Shown here: positions 33,855 to 41,597 of the stretch, piece by piece
Position numbering within the stretch: position 1 is the stretch's first letter
How the letters are laid out: every line of letters starts with the position of its first letter
Assembly (NCBI RefSeq): GCF_002021565.1
Contig: NZ_MSZX01000003.1
Location: forward strand, 545,440 to 609,439
Direction: 5' to 3'
Length of the DNA: 64,000 nt
From: Paenibacillus selenitireducens
GTDB lineage: Bacteria; Bacillota; Bacilli; Paenibacillales; Paenibacillaceae
The notes under the pieces: model-generated
Told to the model about the DNA's origin: nothing
Seen by the model: only the letters and a program-made list of their open reading frames with translations
Database searches by the model: none
Translations under genes and position numbers: made by a program

Positions 33855-36212
33855 TTATATCGTCTGATAAGTAGACGTATCCACCTGCGCAACGAAAGGA
33901 CTAACTTCGCCGAGCGAGTAGAGATGAAGCTTATGCATCGCACGTGTACAAGCCGTGTAGAACAGCTTGCGTTCACGTTCGTGTCGGTATTGATTGGCTG
34001 ATGCATTGTACAGGATAACTGCGTCGAATTCCATGCCTTTGGCAAGATACGAAGGAATAACAACGGTACCGCCTTCGAATGAGGCCGTTCCCTTATTGAT
34101 CAACCGAAGGGAATGATCACCTGCCGCAAGAAGTGTCTCATAGGCTTCATGGCATTCGGCAGAGGTCTTGCCGATGATGGCGATGTTCTGTAAGCCTTCT
34201 GCTTGCCATGCGGTTACCTGCGCAGTGATTTGTTCAGCGAGATCTGTCTTGGACTTCGCATAGGATAGCGTCGGTTTAGCGCCATCCCGGTTAAACGGTT
34301 CGATCTGTTCGCCGCCGGCAATCATACCCTGGGTGAATTCTACGATCGGACGCGTAGACCGATAGCTTCGCTTCAACGCAATGGTCTCCGTATGCTCAGG
34401 TTCAAATAGATCGATTAGCGGTTGGAATCCACTATGGTCTGCGGCATGCGCATAAATCGTCTGATTCAAATCACCCAATGCCGTAATTTTGGCGAAAGGG
34501 AAGAGCCGTTTCAAGAAGGCAAATTGGAACGGCGAGTAATCCTGCGCTTCATCAATAAAGACATGACGAATCGAAGTGTTGACTTGGAACCCTTCCAATA
34601 ATTCTTGCAAGTACAAATAAGGTGTAGCATCCTCATAAGGAAGTACTTCTTGATCCATCGCCGTTATGGTCTGCGCGCAGATTTGTTCCCACTCCGCATG
34701 GGGAAGTGAAGTGTGGCCATCGAGTCGATCCATCCACTCTGCGTCTGTGAAGAGCTGGCGATACATAGCTGGAACATCAATGAAGCGAAGGAGCTTTACG
34801 CGTCGGCGCAGCTTCTTGAACTTTTCCTGTACAACCATGGTTGCTAATAGATCCCGTTCACGGTCAAAGTCATCGAAAGAATTCGATGTAAATTGCTCCT
34901 TCTCCCGAAGGCGATGATACACGTCAATGTAATCTTCTTTATCCAGCAGCTCGATCGCTTCTTCTACCCAACGTTTCTTCTTCTCTTGCTTGGCAAGCTT
35001 GGTTAACTCACGAAGCAAGAATTCGGCCACCAGCTTCATTCGGTTCGGAATGGACATGGATGGGTCAAGCGCATAGAATTGCTCCGCAATCGCCTCTGCA
35101 GAGATCAGTTCACGACCACGGAATCCAATCGCCTTGAATTTCATGCCTCTTTGTTTCAACTGATCGGCGTAGTGTTGAATCAACTGCATATAATGCACCG
35201 ACGTTTTGTAGCGAATGCCTGCAAGGCGGGAGTCAAAGCTCGGGTCTTCCTCTTCATTTAACGTATATTCCATTTGCTCGAACGGATCTTCTACGCGGAA
35301 GGTACGGGATAATTTGCTCTCTAAATATTGTTGGAATGTGGTCTGCTGCATATTGTCTTCCCCAAGCTCGGGGAGAACGGTTGAGACATAGCTGTTGAAC
35401 ATTGGATTCGGTGAAAAGAGGATGATCTGCTCACTCCGCAACGTTCCGCGATACCGATAGAGCAAGTAAGCGACGCGCTGTAAAGCTGCCGATGTCTTAC
35501 CGCTCCCTGCGGCTCCTTGTACGATCAACAATCGGCTCCGTTCATTCCGAATAATCTGGTTCTGTTCTTGTTGGATGGTGGCGACGATCGTCTTCATCTG
35601 CGAATCCGCTTGCTTCCCTAGGACTTCCTGCAGTAATTCGTCTCCTATGGTAACGCCGGTGTCGAACAAACTTCGGATGACGCCATCGCGTATAATAAAT
35701 TGCCGTTTGATATCCATTGTTCCTTGGATGGTGCCCATCGGCGTCTCATAATGAGCTGGTCCAGGGGGATAGTCGTAGTACAAGCTTGATACCGGCGCAC
35801 GCCAGTCATACACGAGATACTCTTCCCCATTGGGGTGAAGGAGGGAGGCGATACCGAGATAGATCGGCTCTGAGCTTGAATCTCCCTTTTCTGTAAAATC
35901 AATACGACCAAAATATGGGGACTGACGCAGCTTGGTTAAGGTTTTTAATTGCTTCTCGGCTTGTCGGTAGGTTCGTTCACGCTCTTGCAATACCTCCGCC
36001 TGCTGTTTCAAGCTCGCATGAGATTCCGCGGATTCTGCAGCATCCTCAAAGTTAACCGTTACATCGTCCCAGAAGTTTTTGCGAATGTCGACGATTTCTT
36101 CTTTGGTATCCAGCACTTGGGTTTGCAGGTTCGAAAGCCGATGGTCGATTTCGGCGATGACACGATCCACGCGCTGTTGTTCTTCCTGCCAATCTTGTTC
36201 CGCTGTTCCCAT
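33855..36212 (-). CDS. helD: HelD-type RNA polymerase recycling ATPase
   Basis: A 785-residue UvrD/Rep-like superfamily 1 ATPase. N-terminal antiparallel coiled coil (about 1-80, rich in Glu/Gln/Arg), Walker A GAAGSGKTSAAL at about 230-240, the Walker B region FIDEAQDYSPFQFAFLKRLF near 555, GDLNQTIY (motif III) and VVIPSYLAKGMEFDAVIL (motif V). B. subtilis HelD binds stalled RNA polymerase and releases it from DNA. The open frame extends to 36269 but ATG 36212 (MGTAEQDWQEEQ) has AAAGGAGC before it. A predicted small RNA is encoded on the opposite strand in its upstream region. Confidence 0.88.
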   Translation of the reverse strand: MGTAEQDWQEEQQRVDRVIAEIDHRLSNLQTQVLDTKEEIVDIRKNFWDDVTVNFEDAAESAESHASLKQQAEVLQERERTYRQAEKQLKTLTKLRQSPYFGRIDFTEKGDSSSEPIYLGIASLLHPNGEEYLVYDWRAPVSSLYYDYPPGPAHYETPMGTIQGTMDIKRQFIIRDGVIRSLFDTGVTIGDELLQEVLGKQADSQMKTIVATIQQEQNQIIRNERSRLLIVQGAAGSGKTSAALQRVAYLLYRYRGTLRSEQIILFSPNPMFNSYVSTVLPELGEDNMQQTTFQQYLESKLSRTFRVEDPFEQMEYTLNEEEDPSFDSRLAGIRYKTSVHYMQLIQHYADQLKQRGMKFKAIGFRGRELISAEAIAEQFYALDPSMSIPNRMKLVAEFLLRELTKLAKQEKKKRWVEEAIELLDKEDYIDVYHRLREKEQFTSNSFDDFDRERDLLATMVVQEKFKKLRRRVKLLRFIDVPAMYRQLFTDAEWMDRLDGHTSLPHAEWEQICAQTITAMDQEVLPYEDATPYLYLQELLEGFQVNTSIRHVFIDEAQDYSPFQFAFLKRLFPFAKITALGDLNQTIYAHAADHSGFQPLIDLFEPEHTETIALKRSYRSTRPIVEFTQGMIAGGEQIEPFNRDGAKPTLSYAKSKTDLAEQITAQVTAWQAEGLQNIAIIGKTSAECHEAYETLLAAGDHSLRLINKGTASFEGGTVVIPSYLAKGMEFDAVILYNASANQYRHERERKLFYTACTRAMHKLHLYSLGEVSPFVAQVDTSTYQTI

Positions 36213-36247
36213 GTAATTCGCTCCTTTATAAATGATAAAAATGGACA

Positions 36248-36277
36248 TTGACAGTTTGGAATTCTTCATGCTATAAT
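36248..36277 (+). promoter_or_regulatory. Consensus promoter for a predicted small RNA
   Basis: TTGACA at 36248-36253 and TATAAT at 36272-36277 are perfect sigma-A boxes 18 bases apart, on the strand opposite to helD and directed away from it. No protein-coding frame follows before a terminator at 36333-36362. Confidence 0.7.
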
Positions 36278-36283
36278 TATCAT

Positions 36284-36362
36284 AGATAAGAAGAAGTAAT
36301 AATAGCTCGAATTCCGTTTTAATTTAAAGATTACTCTCCATTTTAACATGGAGAGTTTTTTA
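36284..36362 (+). ncRNA. Predicted small RNA of about 78 nt
   Basis: A consensus promoter and a canonical terminator frame a short stretch without a usable start codon. The 5' part is purine-rich (AAGAAGAAGTAATAATAG), the middle A/T-rich, and the 3' end is the terminator hairpin. The transcription start is estimated at about 36284, seven bases after the -10. It lies between divergently placed features: the helD promoter region and the end of the yxeA-like gene on the minus strand. No match to a known RNA family is recognised; it is a prediction from signals only. Confidence 0.55.
36333..36362 (+). terminator. Intrinsic terminator without an upstream gene on its strand
   Basis: ACTCTCCAT at 36333-36341 pairs with ATGGAGAGT at 36348-36356, loop TTTAAC, followed by TTTTTT. 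Both neighbouring genes are on the other strand, so it most likely ends the predicted small RNA. Confidence 0.8.
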
Positions 36363-36378
36363 GTTCAATACATAATAG

Positions 36379-36420
36379 AAGAAAGCCCTCGTTATTCCTT
36401 GAATAGCGGGGGCTTTCTTT
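36379..36420. terminator. Terminator after the yxeA-like gene
   Basis: GAAAGCCC at 36381-36388 pairs with GGGCTTTC at 36410-36417, with an inner ATTC/GAAT helix. It follows the stop of the minus-strand yxeA-like gene by about 25 bases; the flanks are A- and T-rich on both sides. Confidence 0.75.
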
Positions 36421-36445
36421 GTTATTTGGTAGTTAGATCCTTTGA

Positions 36446-36817
36446 TTACATTTTGCTGGATACAGTTTGCGGCAAATCCTTCGATTGTACCTCTTCATAG
36501 GAAAGGACCTTGTCTGCGCGAATCGATATTTTTAAATAAGCGTCCTTTCGGAGCTCCTTCGAAGCGTTGAATTCAATGTCTTTGGCCTGTCCGTCTTTAT
36601 TATATCCCGGCAAAGTGTAGGTATACCGTGTATATTCTTGACCTTGGTCTGCTTTGTCATGGATGATTTCGAAATGATCAGCGACTTTGACGAAGTATTC
36701 ATCTTTCGGTGTAAATGGATTATGCTCAGGGGCATATTTGGATACAGCAGCGGCGCCGCCAAGTACAACAATGAATAGGACTACAATCGCTGTGATGAAT
36801 TTGGTCGAGCTTTTCAT
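36446..36817 (-). CDS. YxeA-family small secreted or membrane-anchored protein
   Basis: A 123-residue protein with one N-terminal hydrophobic helix (about 7-27) that acts as signal or anchor, then a small domain with DEYFVKVADHFEI, YTRYTYTLPGYNKDGQAKDI and LRKDAYLKISI, the pattern of the YxeA (formerly DUF1093) family. Function unknown in the family. It lies 36 bases downstream of a PLDc_N-like gene on the same strand, so both are probably one small operon. Confidence 0.82.
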   Translation of the reverse strand: MKSSTKFITAIVVLFIVVLGGAAAVSKYAPEHNPFTPKDEYFVKVADHFEIIHDKADQGQEYTRYTYTLPGYNKDGQAKDIEFNASKELRKDAYLKISIRADKVLSYEEVQSKDLPQTVSSKM

Positions 36818-36853
36818 AAAGATGCCTCCTTATAGTAAGGTAATGTATTTTGA

Positions 36854-37093
36854 TTAGACGAAATGGCTGTAATTGGCTTGACGGTCTTGCGGTCGATCTT
36901 TGCGTACGACCAGGTAGACGATGATGCCGACGATAGGGAACCAGAATAATACGGCTGCGAGAATCCAAGCGATGGTCCGGTCTTGGTAACGTTCGTTCGC
37001 GTCGCGGAATGCCCACACGATTAAGGCGATATGAAGTACGAATAAAGCGGCTGGAATCATGAATAATGCAATACCTGTTAATAAAATGAACAT
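36854..37093 (-). CDS. PLDc_N-domain small membrane protein
   Basis: A 79-residue protein with two membrane helices: residues about 5-28 (LLTGIALFMIPAALFVLHIA) and 41-63 (AWILAAVLFWFPIVGIIVYL). The connecting VWAFRDANERYQDRTIAWIL and the trailing VVRKDRP fit the phospholipase-D N-terminal (PLDc_N) fold, here alone without a catalytic domain. GAGGAGGC precedes the ATG. Probably co-transcribed with the yxeA-like gene and divergent from the RND exporter. Confidence 0.8.
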   Translation of the reverse strand: MFILLTGIALFMIPAALFVLHIALIVWAFRDANERYQDRTIAWILAAVLFWFPIVGIIVYLVVRKDRPQDRQANYSHFV

Positions 37094-37243
37094 CTAAAAT
37101 GCCTCCTCTAAAATGATAATAAGTTACGATTTGCATCGGTTGAAGTCGTTCGTTATGGATATAGCATACGGCTTTTTAGTCGAGTGAACGATAGATTTGG
37201 CTTTCAGGAAACTTACATCTTTGTAAGACGCCTGTAATTCTAC

Positions 37244-37259
37244 TTGACCCGGTGGTCAA
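37244..37259. promoter_or_regulatory. TetR-type operator 1 (upstream of the RND promoter)
   Basis: TTGACC-CGGT-GGTCAA, a perfect 6-base inverted repeat with a four-base centre, 12 bases before the -35 box. An identical arm pair recurs at 37310. Likely bound by the TetR regulator encoded at 40534. Confidence 0.75.
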
Positions 37260-37270
37260 ACACTTCAAAT

Positions 37271-37299
37271 TTGATTTTAAAAAATAGTTTAGATATACT
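37271..37299 (+). promoter_or_regulatory. Promoter of the RND-tetR operon
   Basis: TTGATT at 37271-37276 and TATACT at 37294-37299 are separated by 17 bases. One operator lies before it and one covers about +4 to +19 after it. Confidence 0.75.
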
Positions 37300-37309
37300 A
37301 AGTATTGTG

Positions 37310-37325
37310 TTGACCAATGGGTCAA
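37310..37325. promoter_or_regulatory. TetR-type operator 2 (downstream of the RND promoter)
   Basis: TTGACC-AATG-GGTCAA with the same arms as operator 1, centred 66 bases away, close to six helical turns. It lies in the initially transcribed region, where a bound repressor would block polymerase. Confidence 0.75.
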
Positions 37326-37364
37326 GTGTTCGAAAATGAGATAGATATAAAGGAGAGGAACCGA

Positions 37365-40300
37365 GTGAAAAGCATTATTCGTTTTTCGTTAAACAACAAG
37401 TTTGCGATCTGGATTTTGACGATCATTGTGACCGTTGCGGGATTGTACGCAGGGATGACAATGAAGCAAGAGACACTTCCGGACTTGGAGCTTCCTGTGC
37501 TTCAGGTCATGACAGTGTATCCGGGTGCGGCGCCAGAAGAGGTTGTGGATTCAATCTCGAAGCCGTTAGAGCAGCGGATTAAAAATTTGAACGGTGTGAA
37601 GACCGTCACCTCAACATCGATGGAGAATGTTTCCGCGATCACCGTGGAGTATGACTATGGTCAGGATATGGAGAAAGCGGCTGCGGATGTTCGCGAAGCG
37701 ACGACAACCGTACATTTGCCAGACGGCGCACAAGATACGACGATTTCTCGTATTAGCATGAATGCATTCCCGGTCGTCACACTTAGTGTTTCGGACGAGA
37801 AGTTATCCATGGAAGAATTAACCAAAGTCATGGAGAATGACATCAAACCTAGTCTAGAAGGATTAAACGGCGTAGGTACCGTCAGTATTGCCGGTCAGCA
37901 GTTGAAAGAAATTGAGTTGAAATTTAATCAAGACAAAATGAAATCACTCGGTTTGTCTGAAGATACGGTAAAAGGAATTGTGCAAGGTTCTGCATTGAAT
38001 GTGCCTTTAGGCGTGTTCGAAATGGGTAAGGAGCAGAAGACAATTGTTGTTGATGGAAACATTAAGAGCTTAGACGATCTTAAGAATGTAGAGATCCCTG
38101 TGATCCCAAGTTCTGCAGGAGCAGGGGCGCAAGGCGCAGCTTCGGCAGGTAATATGGGTGCGGGTGCAGGTGCTGGACAAATGCCGGCAGGTCAAGCAGG
38201 CGTGCCAGCAGGTATTCCGACCGTGAAATTAAAGGATATTGCTACGATTGAAATGGTTCAAAAGGCAGATTCCATTTCCCGTACAAATGGGCAAGAATCC
38301 ATCAGTATTCAGATCGTGAAGGCGGCAGATGCGAATACGGTAGATGTAGTCAATGCCGTGAAGAAGCAAATTACACAATTTGAGTCGGATTATCCGGGCA
38401 TGAAGATGGTGACGATGCTCGATCAAGGGAAGCCAATCGAGGATTCCGTCTCTACAATGTTGAATAAAGCAATGTTTGGGGCCTTATTCGCGGTTATTAT
38501 CATTCTGTTATTCCTGCGTAGTTTCCGTACGACGATTATTTCGATTATTTCGATTCCATTGTCATTGCTCATCGGAGTCTTGATTCTACGCGAATTTAAT
38601 ATCACGTTGAACATGATGTCACTTGGTGCGATGACCGTTGCGATTGGACGGGTTGTGGATGACTCGATTGTCGTCATTGAGAATATATACCGGCGGATGA
38701 CATCCTCTTCGGAGAAACTGAAAGGCAAAGCATTAATTCTGGATGCTACGAAAGAAATGTTCATGCCGATCTTCTCCTCCACGATCGTGACCATTGCGGT
38801 ATTCTTACCGCTTGCGCTTGTGAGCGGCATGGTCGGCGAGTTGTTCATGCCATTTGCACTTACGATGGTATTCGCATTACTCGCATCCTTGCTTGTGGCC
38901 ATTACCATCGTTCCGATGCTTGGACATTCGATGTTCAAGAATGGAGTGAAAAATGCAAAGGCGCATCACGACAAACCAGGGAAATTAAGCGGATTTTATA
39001 AACGTGTACTCACATGGTGTTTGGATCATAAATTGATCACCTTCGGTGCAGCGATCATCCTGCTTGTCGGCAGCTTGTTCTTAACAAAGGCTGTAGGCGT
39101 AAGTTTCTTGCCAAGTCAAGAAGATAAATACGTCATGGTAACCTATACGCCAGCACCGGGCGAGCTTAAAGCTGACGTAGAGCAAGATGCATTGAAAGCG
39201 GAAGAGTATATTATGAAACGTGCTGGTGTGGAAAAAATGCAGTACTCCATCGGCAGCAATAATTCCATGATGAGCATGGGCGGCGGTTCTTCGAACTCAG
39301 CACTTTTCTACGTTATTTATAATAATGATACGAAAAACTTCGAAGATGAGAAGAAGGCGCTAGTCGAAGGTATTAAACAAGCGACTTCGGTTCAAGGCGA
39401 ATGGAAGCAAATGGACATGAGCGGCGGCTTCGGCGGCAATCAGATGACGTTGACGGTATATGGCGACTCATTGAATGATATCCAGCCCGTCGTGAAGCAA
39501 GTCGAAGATTTGATGCACAAGGATTCAACATTTGATAAAGTGGAATCCAGCATGAAGCAGACCTATGGACAATATACGTTAGTAGCGAATCAAGAGAAGT
39601 TGAGCAAGTTAGGATTAACGGCAGGTCAGATTGCTATGAAATTAAGTCCTGTACGGGAACGTCCTGTATTGACTTCTGTGGAAGTCGAAGGTAAGAATTA
39701 CAATGTATACGTGCAAGTTGATGAAAAGAAATACAAAGGCATTAGCGATATTGAGAATACGATGATCGCTTCGCCGTTAGGCATGCAAGTGCCATTGAAA
39801 GATGTCGTTGACGTGAAGGAAGGCGAATCACCAAATACGATTACACGCAAAGATGATCGTATGTTTGTGAATGTGACAGCCGATATTACGACAGCCGATG
39901 TATCCAAAGCATCGACAGCGTTGAAAAAGGAAATCGACGCATTGAATCTACCGACATCTGTGAAGGTTGAATTTGGCGGCGTAACGCAGCAAATTAATGA
40001 GACGTTCACGCAATTAGGCCTTGCAATGGCAGCGGCAATTGCCATTGTCTACTTCGTTCTTGTCGTGACTTTCGGCGGCGCATTAGCACCGTTAGCTATT
40101 CTATTCTCCTTGCCGTTCGCGATTATTGGCGGACTGGTGGCATTGTGGATGGCCAATGAGACCATCAGTGTATCTGCGATGATGGGGGCGCTCATGTTGA
40201 TTGGTATCGTCGTTACGAACGCCATCGTATTGTTAGACCGTGTTATTCATAAAGAGCGTGAAGGCATGACGACACGAGAAGCTTTACTAGAAGCAGGGGT

Positions 40301-40520
40301 TACTCGACTTCGTCCGATCTTGATGACGGCTCTCGCAACCATTGGTGCATTGATTCCACTTGCGCTTGGGTTTGAAGGAGCGGGGATCATTTCGAAAGGT
40401 CTTGGTGTGACGGTAATTGGTGGACTAACCAGTTCAACGCTGTTAACCCTTGTTATCGTGCCGATCGTGTATGAATTCTTGATGAAATTTAAGAAGAAGA
40501 ATCAGGAAGAATTGATCTAG
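37365..40520 (+). CDS. RND-family efflux transporter (SwrC/YerP-like)
   Basis: A 1051-residue Gram-positive RND pump. Twelve helices in two halves: one N-terminal helix (FAIWILTIIVTVAGLYAG), a first extracytoplasmic domain, six helices (with GAMTVAIGRVVDDSIVVIEN carrying the proton-relay Asp pair in helix 4), a second extracytoplasmic domain, and five closing helices. Residues about 255-283 form an unusual Gly/Ala/Met/Gln-rich insertion. B. subtilis SwrC exports surfactin and other amphiphiles. The start is GTG 37365 after AAAGGAGAGG; the frame extends to an ATG at 37317 inside operator 2, which would be too far upstream. Four bases separate it from tetR on the same transcript. Confidence 0.9.
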   Translation: MKSIIRFSLNNKFAIWILTIIVTVAGLYAGMTMKQETLPDLELPVLQVMTVYPGAAPEEVVDSISKPLEQRIKNLNGVKTVTSTSMENVSAITVEYDYGQDMEKAAADVREATTTVHLPDGAQDTTISRISMNAFPVVTLSVSDEKLSMEELTKVMENDIKPSLEGLNGVGTVSIAGQQLKEIELKFNQDKMKSLGLSEDTVKGIVQGSALNVPLGVFEMGKEQKTIVVDGNIKSLDDLKNVEIPVIPSSAGAGAQGAASAGNMGAGAGAGQMPAGQAGVPAGIPTVKLKDIATIEMVQKADSISRTNGQESISIQIVKAADANTVDVVNAVKKQITQFESDYPGMKMVTMLDQGKPIEDSVSTMLNKAMFGALFAVIIILLFLRSFRTTIISIISIPLSLLIGVLILREFNITLNMMSLGAMTVAIGRVVDDSIVVIENIYRRMTSSSEKLKGKALILDATKEMFMPIFSSTIVTIAVFLPLALVSGMVGELFMPFALTMVFALLASLLVAITIVPMLGHSMFKNGVKNAKAHHDKPGKLSGFYKRVLTWCLDHKLITFGAAIILLVGSLFLTKAVGVSFLPSQEDKYVMVTYTPAPGELKADVEQDALKAEEYIMKRAGVEKMQYSIGSNNSMMSMGGGSSNSALFYVIYNNDTKNFEDEKKALVEGIKQATSVQGEWKQMDMSGGFGGNQMTLTVYGDSLNDIQPVVKQVEDLMHKDSTFDKVESSMKQTYGQYTLVANQEKLSKLGLTAGQIAMKLSPVRERPVLTSVEVEGKNYNVYVQVDEKKYKGISDIENTMIASPLGMQVPLKDVVDVKEGESPNTITRKDDRMFVNVTADITTADVSKASTALKKEIDALNLPTSVKVEFGGVTQQINETFTQLGLAMAAAIAIVYFVLVVTFGGALAPLAILFSLPFAIIGGLVALWMANETISVSAMMGALMLIGIVVTNAIVLLDRVIHKEREGMTTREALLEAGVTRLRPILMTALATIGALIPLALGFEGAGIISKGLGVTVIGGLTSSTLLTLVIVPIVYEFLMKFKKKNQEELI

Positions 40521-40533
40521 GGACGTGTTGTGT

Positions 40534-41415
40534 GTGAATGAAAAGAGAATGCATATTCTCGAAGCAGCCATGAAATGTTTTGCCCAGAAGGGGTATCATG
40601 CGACATCGATGCAAGAAATCGCGGATTCTCTAAAAATCGCCAAAGGATCGTTGTACTTCTACTTCAAATCGAAGGAAGATGTGCTGGTCTCCGCATTCAA
40701 GCATTATCATGGTCTGATGGCGCATGAGATTATGATCATTGCGAAGGACCTGCGCCTCTCTCCTCGGGAGAGGTTAATGAAACAATTCACGCTGCAGATG
40801 GAACAGTTCATGAAACATCAGGATTTCATAGTCATGATGTTGAATGAGCAGGCATTCCAGATCAACGAGGATATGAAACGCTTCATGTTTACGTCTAAAG
40901 CCGAAGCCCTCTATTGGTACTACAATAGCATTCTGGCCATTTATGGGTCCGACGTTGAGGAGTATGCTCTGGACGCTGCGACGATGATTCAGGCGATATC
41001 GGGGGATTATATCGGTTATATGATTTTCCATCGGAAAAAGTTCGATACCGAGCACCTTAGTACGTTCTTCATGCATCGACTGGATGATTTAGTGCATGGG
41101 CTCATCGAGAAGCAGCAGGCGCCGATCCTCTCCATGGACAACATGGGAGCGTTCATGAAATGCGGCAAAGAGGGATTTGACCACGAAATGACGCAGGTGG
41201 AGAGAGAGTTAATCGCGCTAGGACAGGAAATTGCGGAATTGGATACTGAAGTGAAGATCGTTGAAGAAATCACCTCATGTTATCAAGTATTGCAGCAAGA
41301 GTGGGCGAAGCCTGAACCACAGCCAATGATCTTGAAAGGACTGCTTGCTTATTTGCGCTCCTTCCGACGGCCAACGCTCAGTAAAAGCTTAGATGTATTA
41401 GAATCAGAAATATAG
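40534..41415 (+). CDS. TetR/AcrR-family regulator of the RND pump
   Basis: About 293 residues, against roughly 200 for the usual family member. The DNA-binding helix-turn-helix is at residues 10-45 (AAMKCFAQKGYHATSMQEIA, then LKIAKGSLYFYFKSKEDVL). The ligand-binding helices follow, and about 80 extra residues at the C-terminus (MTQVERELIALGQEIAELD, predicted helical) are not part of the standard fold. GTG 40534 follows TAGGGA; GTG 40525 is an alternative. It is the second gene of the RND operon and probably represses it through the two TTGACC-N4-GGTCAA sites. Confidence 0.9.
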   Translation: MNEKRMHILEAAMKCFAQKGYHATSMQEIADSLKIAKGSLYFYFKSKEDVLVSAFKHYHGLMAHEIMIIAKDLRLSPRERLMKQFTLQMEQFMKHQDFIVMMLNEQAFQINEDMKRFMFTSKAEALYWYYNSILAIYGSDVEEYALDAATMIQAISGDYIGYMIFHRKKFDTEHLSTFFMHRLDDLVHGLIEKQQAPILSMDNMGAFMKCGKEGFDHEMTQVERELIALGQEIAELDTEVKIVEEITSCYQVLQQEWAKPEPQPMILKGLLAYLRSFRRPTLSKSLDVLESEI

Positions 41416-41430
41416 GTTACAACCATTAGG

Positions 41431-41472
41431 ACGATCGCTTTTCCGTAGATAACGGAGAGGCGGTCGTTTTTG
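41431..41472 (+). terminator. Intrinsic terminator of the RND-tetR operon
   Basis: ACGATCGC at 41431-41438 pairs with GCGGTCGT at 41460-41467 (one G-U), with an inner TCCGT/ACGGA helix, followed by TTTTTGTTATTTTG. Confidence 0.85.
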
Positions 41473-41514
41473 TTATTTTGCAGTGACTGGTAGGGGTTCG
41501 TGTTCTGTTTCCAA

Positions 41515-41543
41515 TTGACTTTGATAATCATTATCAATAGAAT
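41515..41543 (+). promoter_or_regulatory. Fur-controlled promoter of btr
   Basis: TTGACT at 41515-41520 and TAGAAT at 41538-41543 are 17 bases apart. The spacer is exactly the palindrome TTGATAATCATTATCAA (41521-41537), a perfect match to the 7-1-7 Fur box TGATAATNATTATCA. Iron-loaded Fur bound here would occlude polymerase. Confidence 0.9.
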
Positions 41544-41597
41544 GGTGGGTAGTTATTGTTCCTCTTCTGAAGAAGGCGGAATAGGGAGGAGTTCAAG

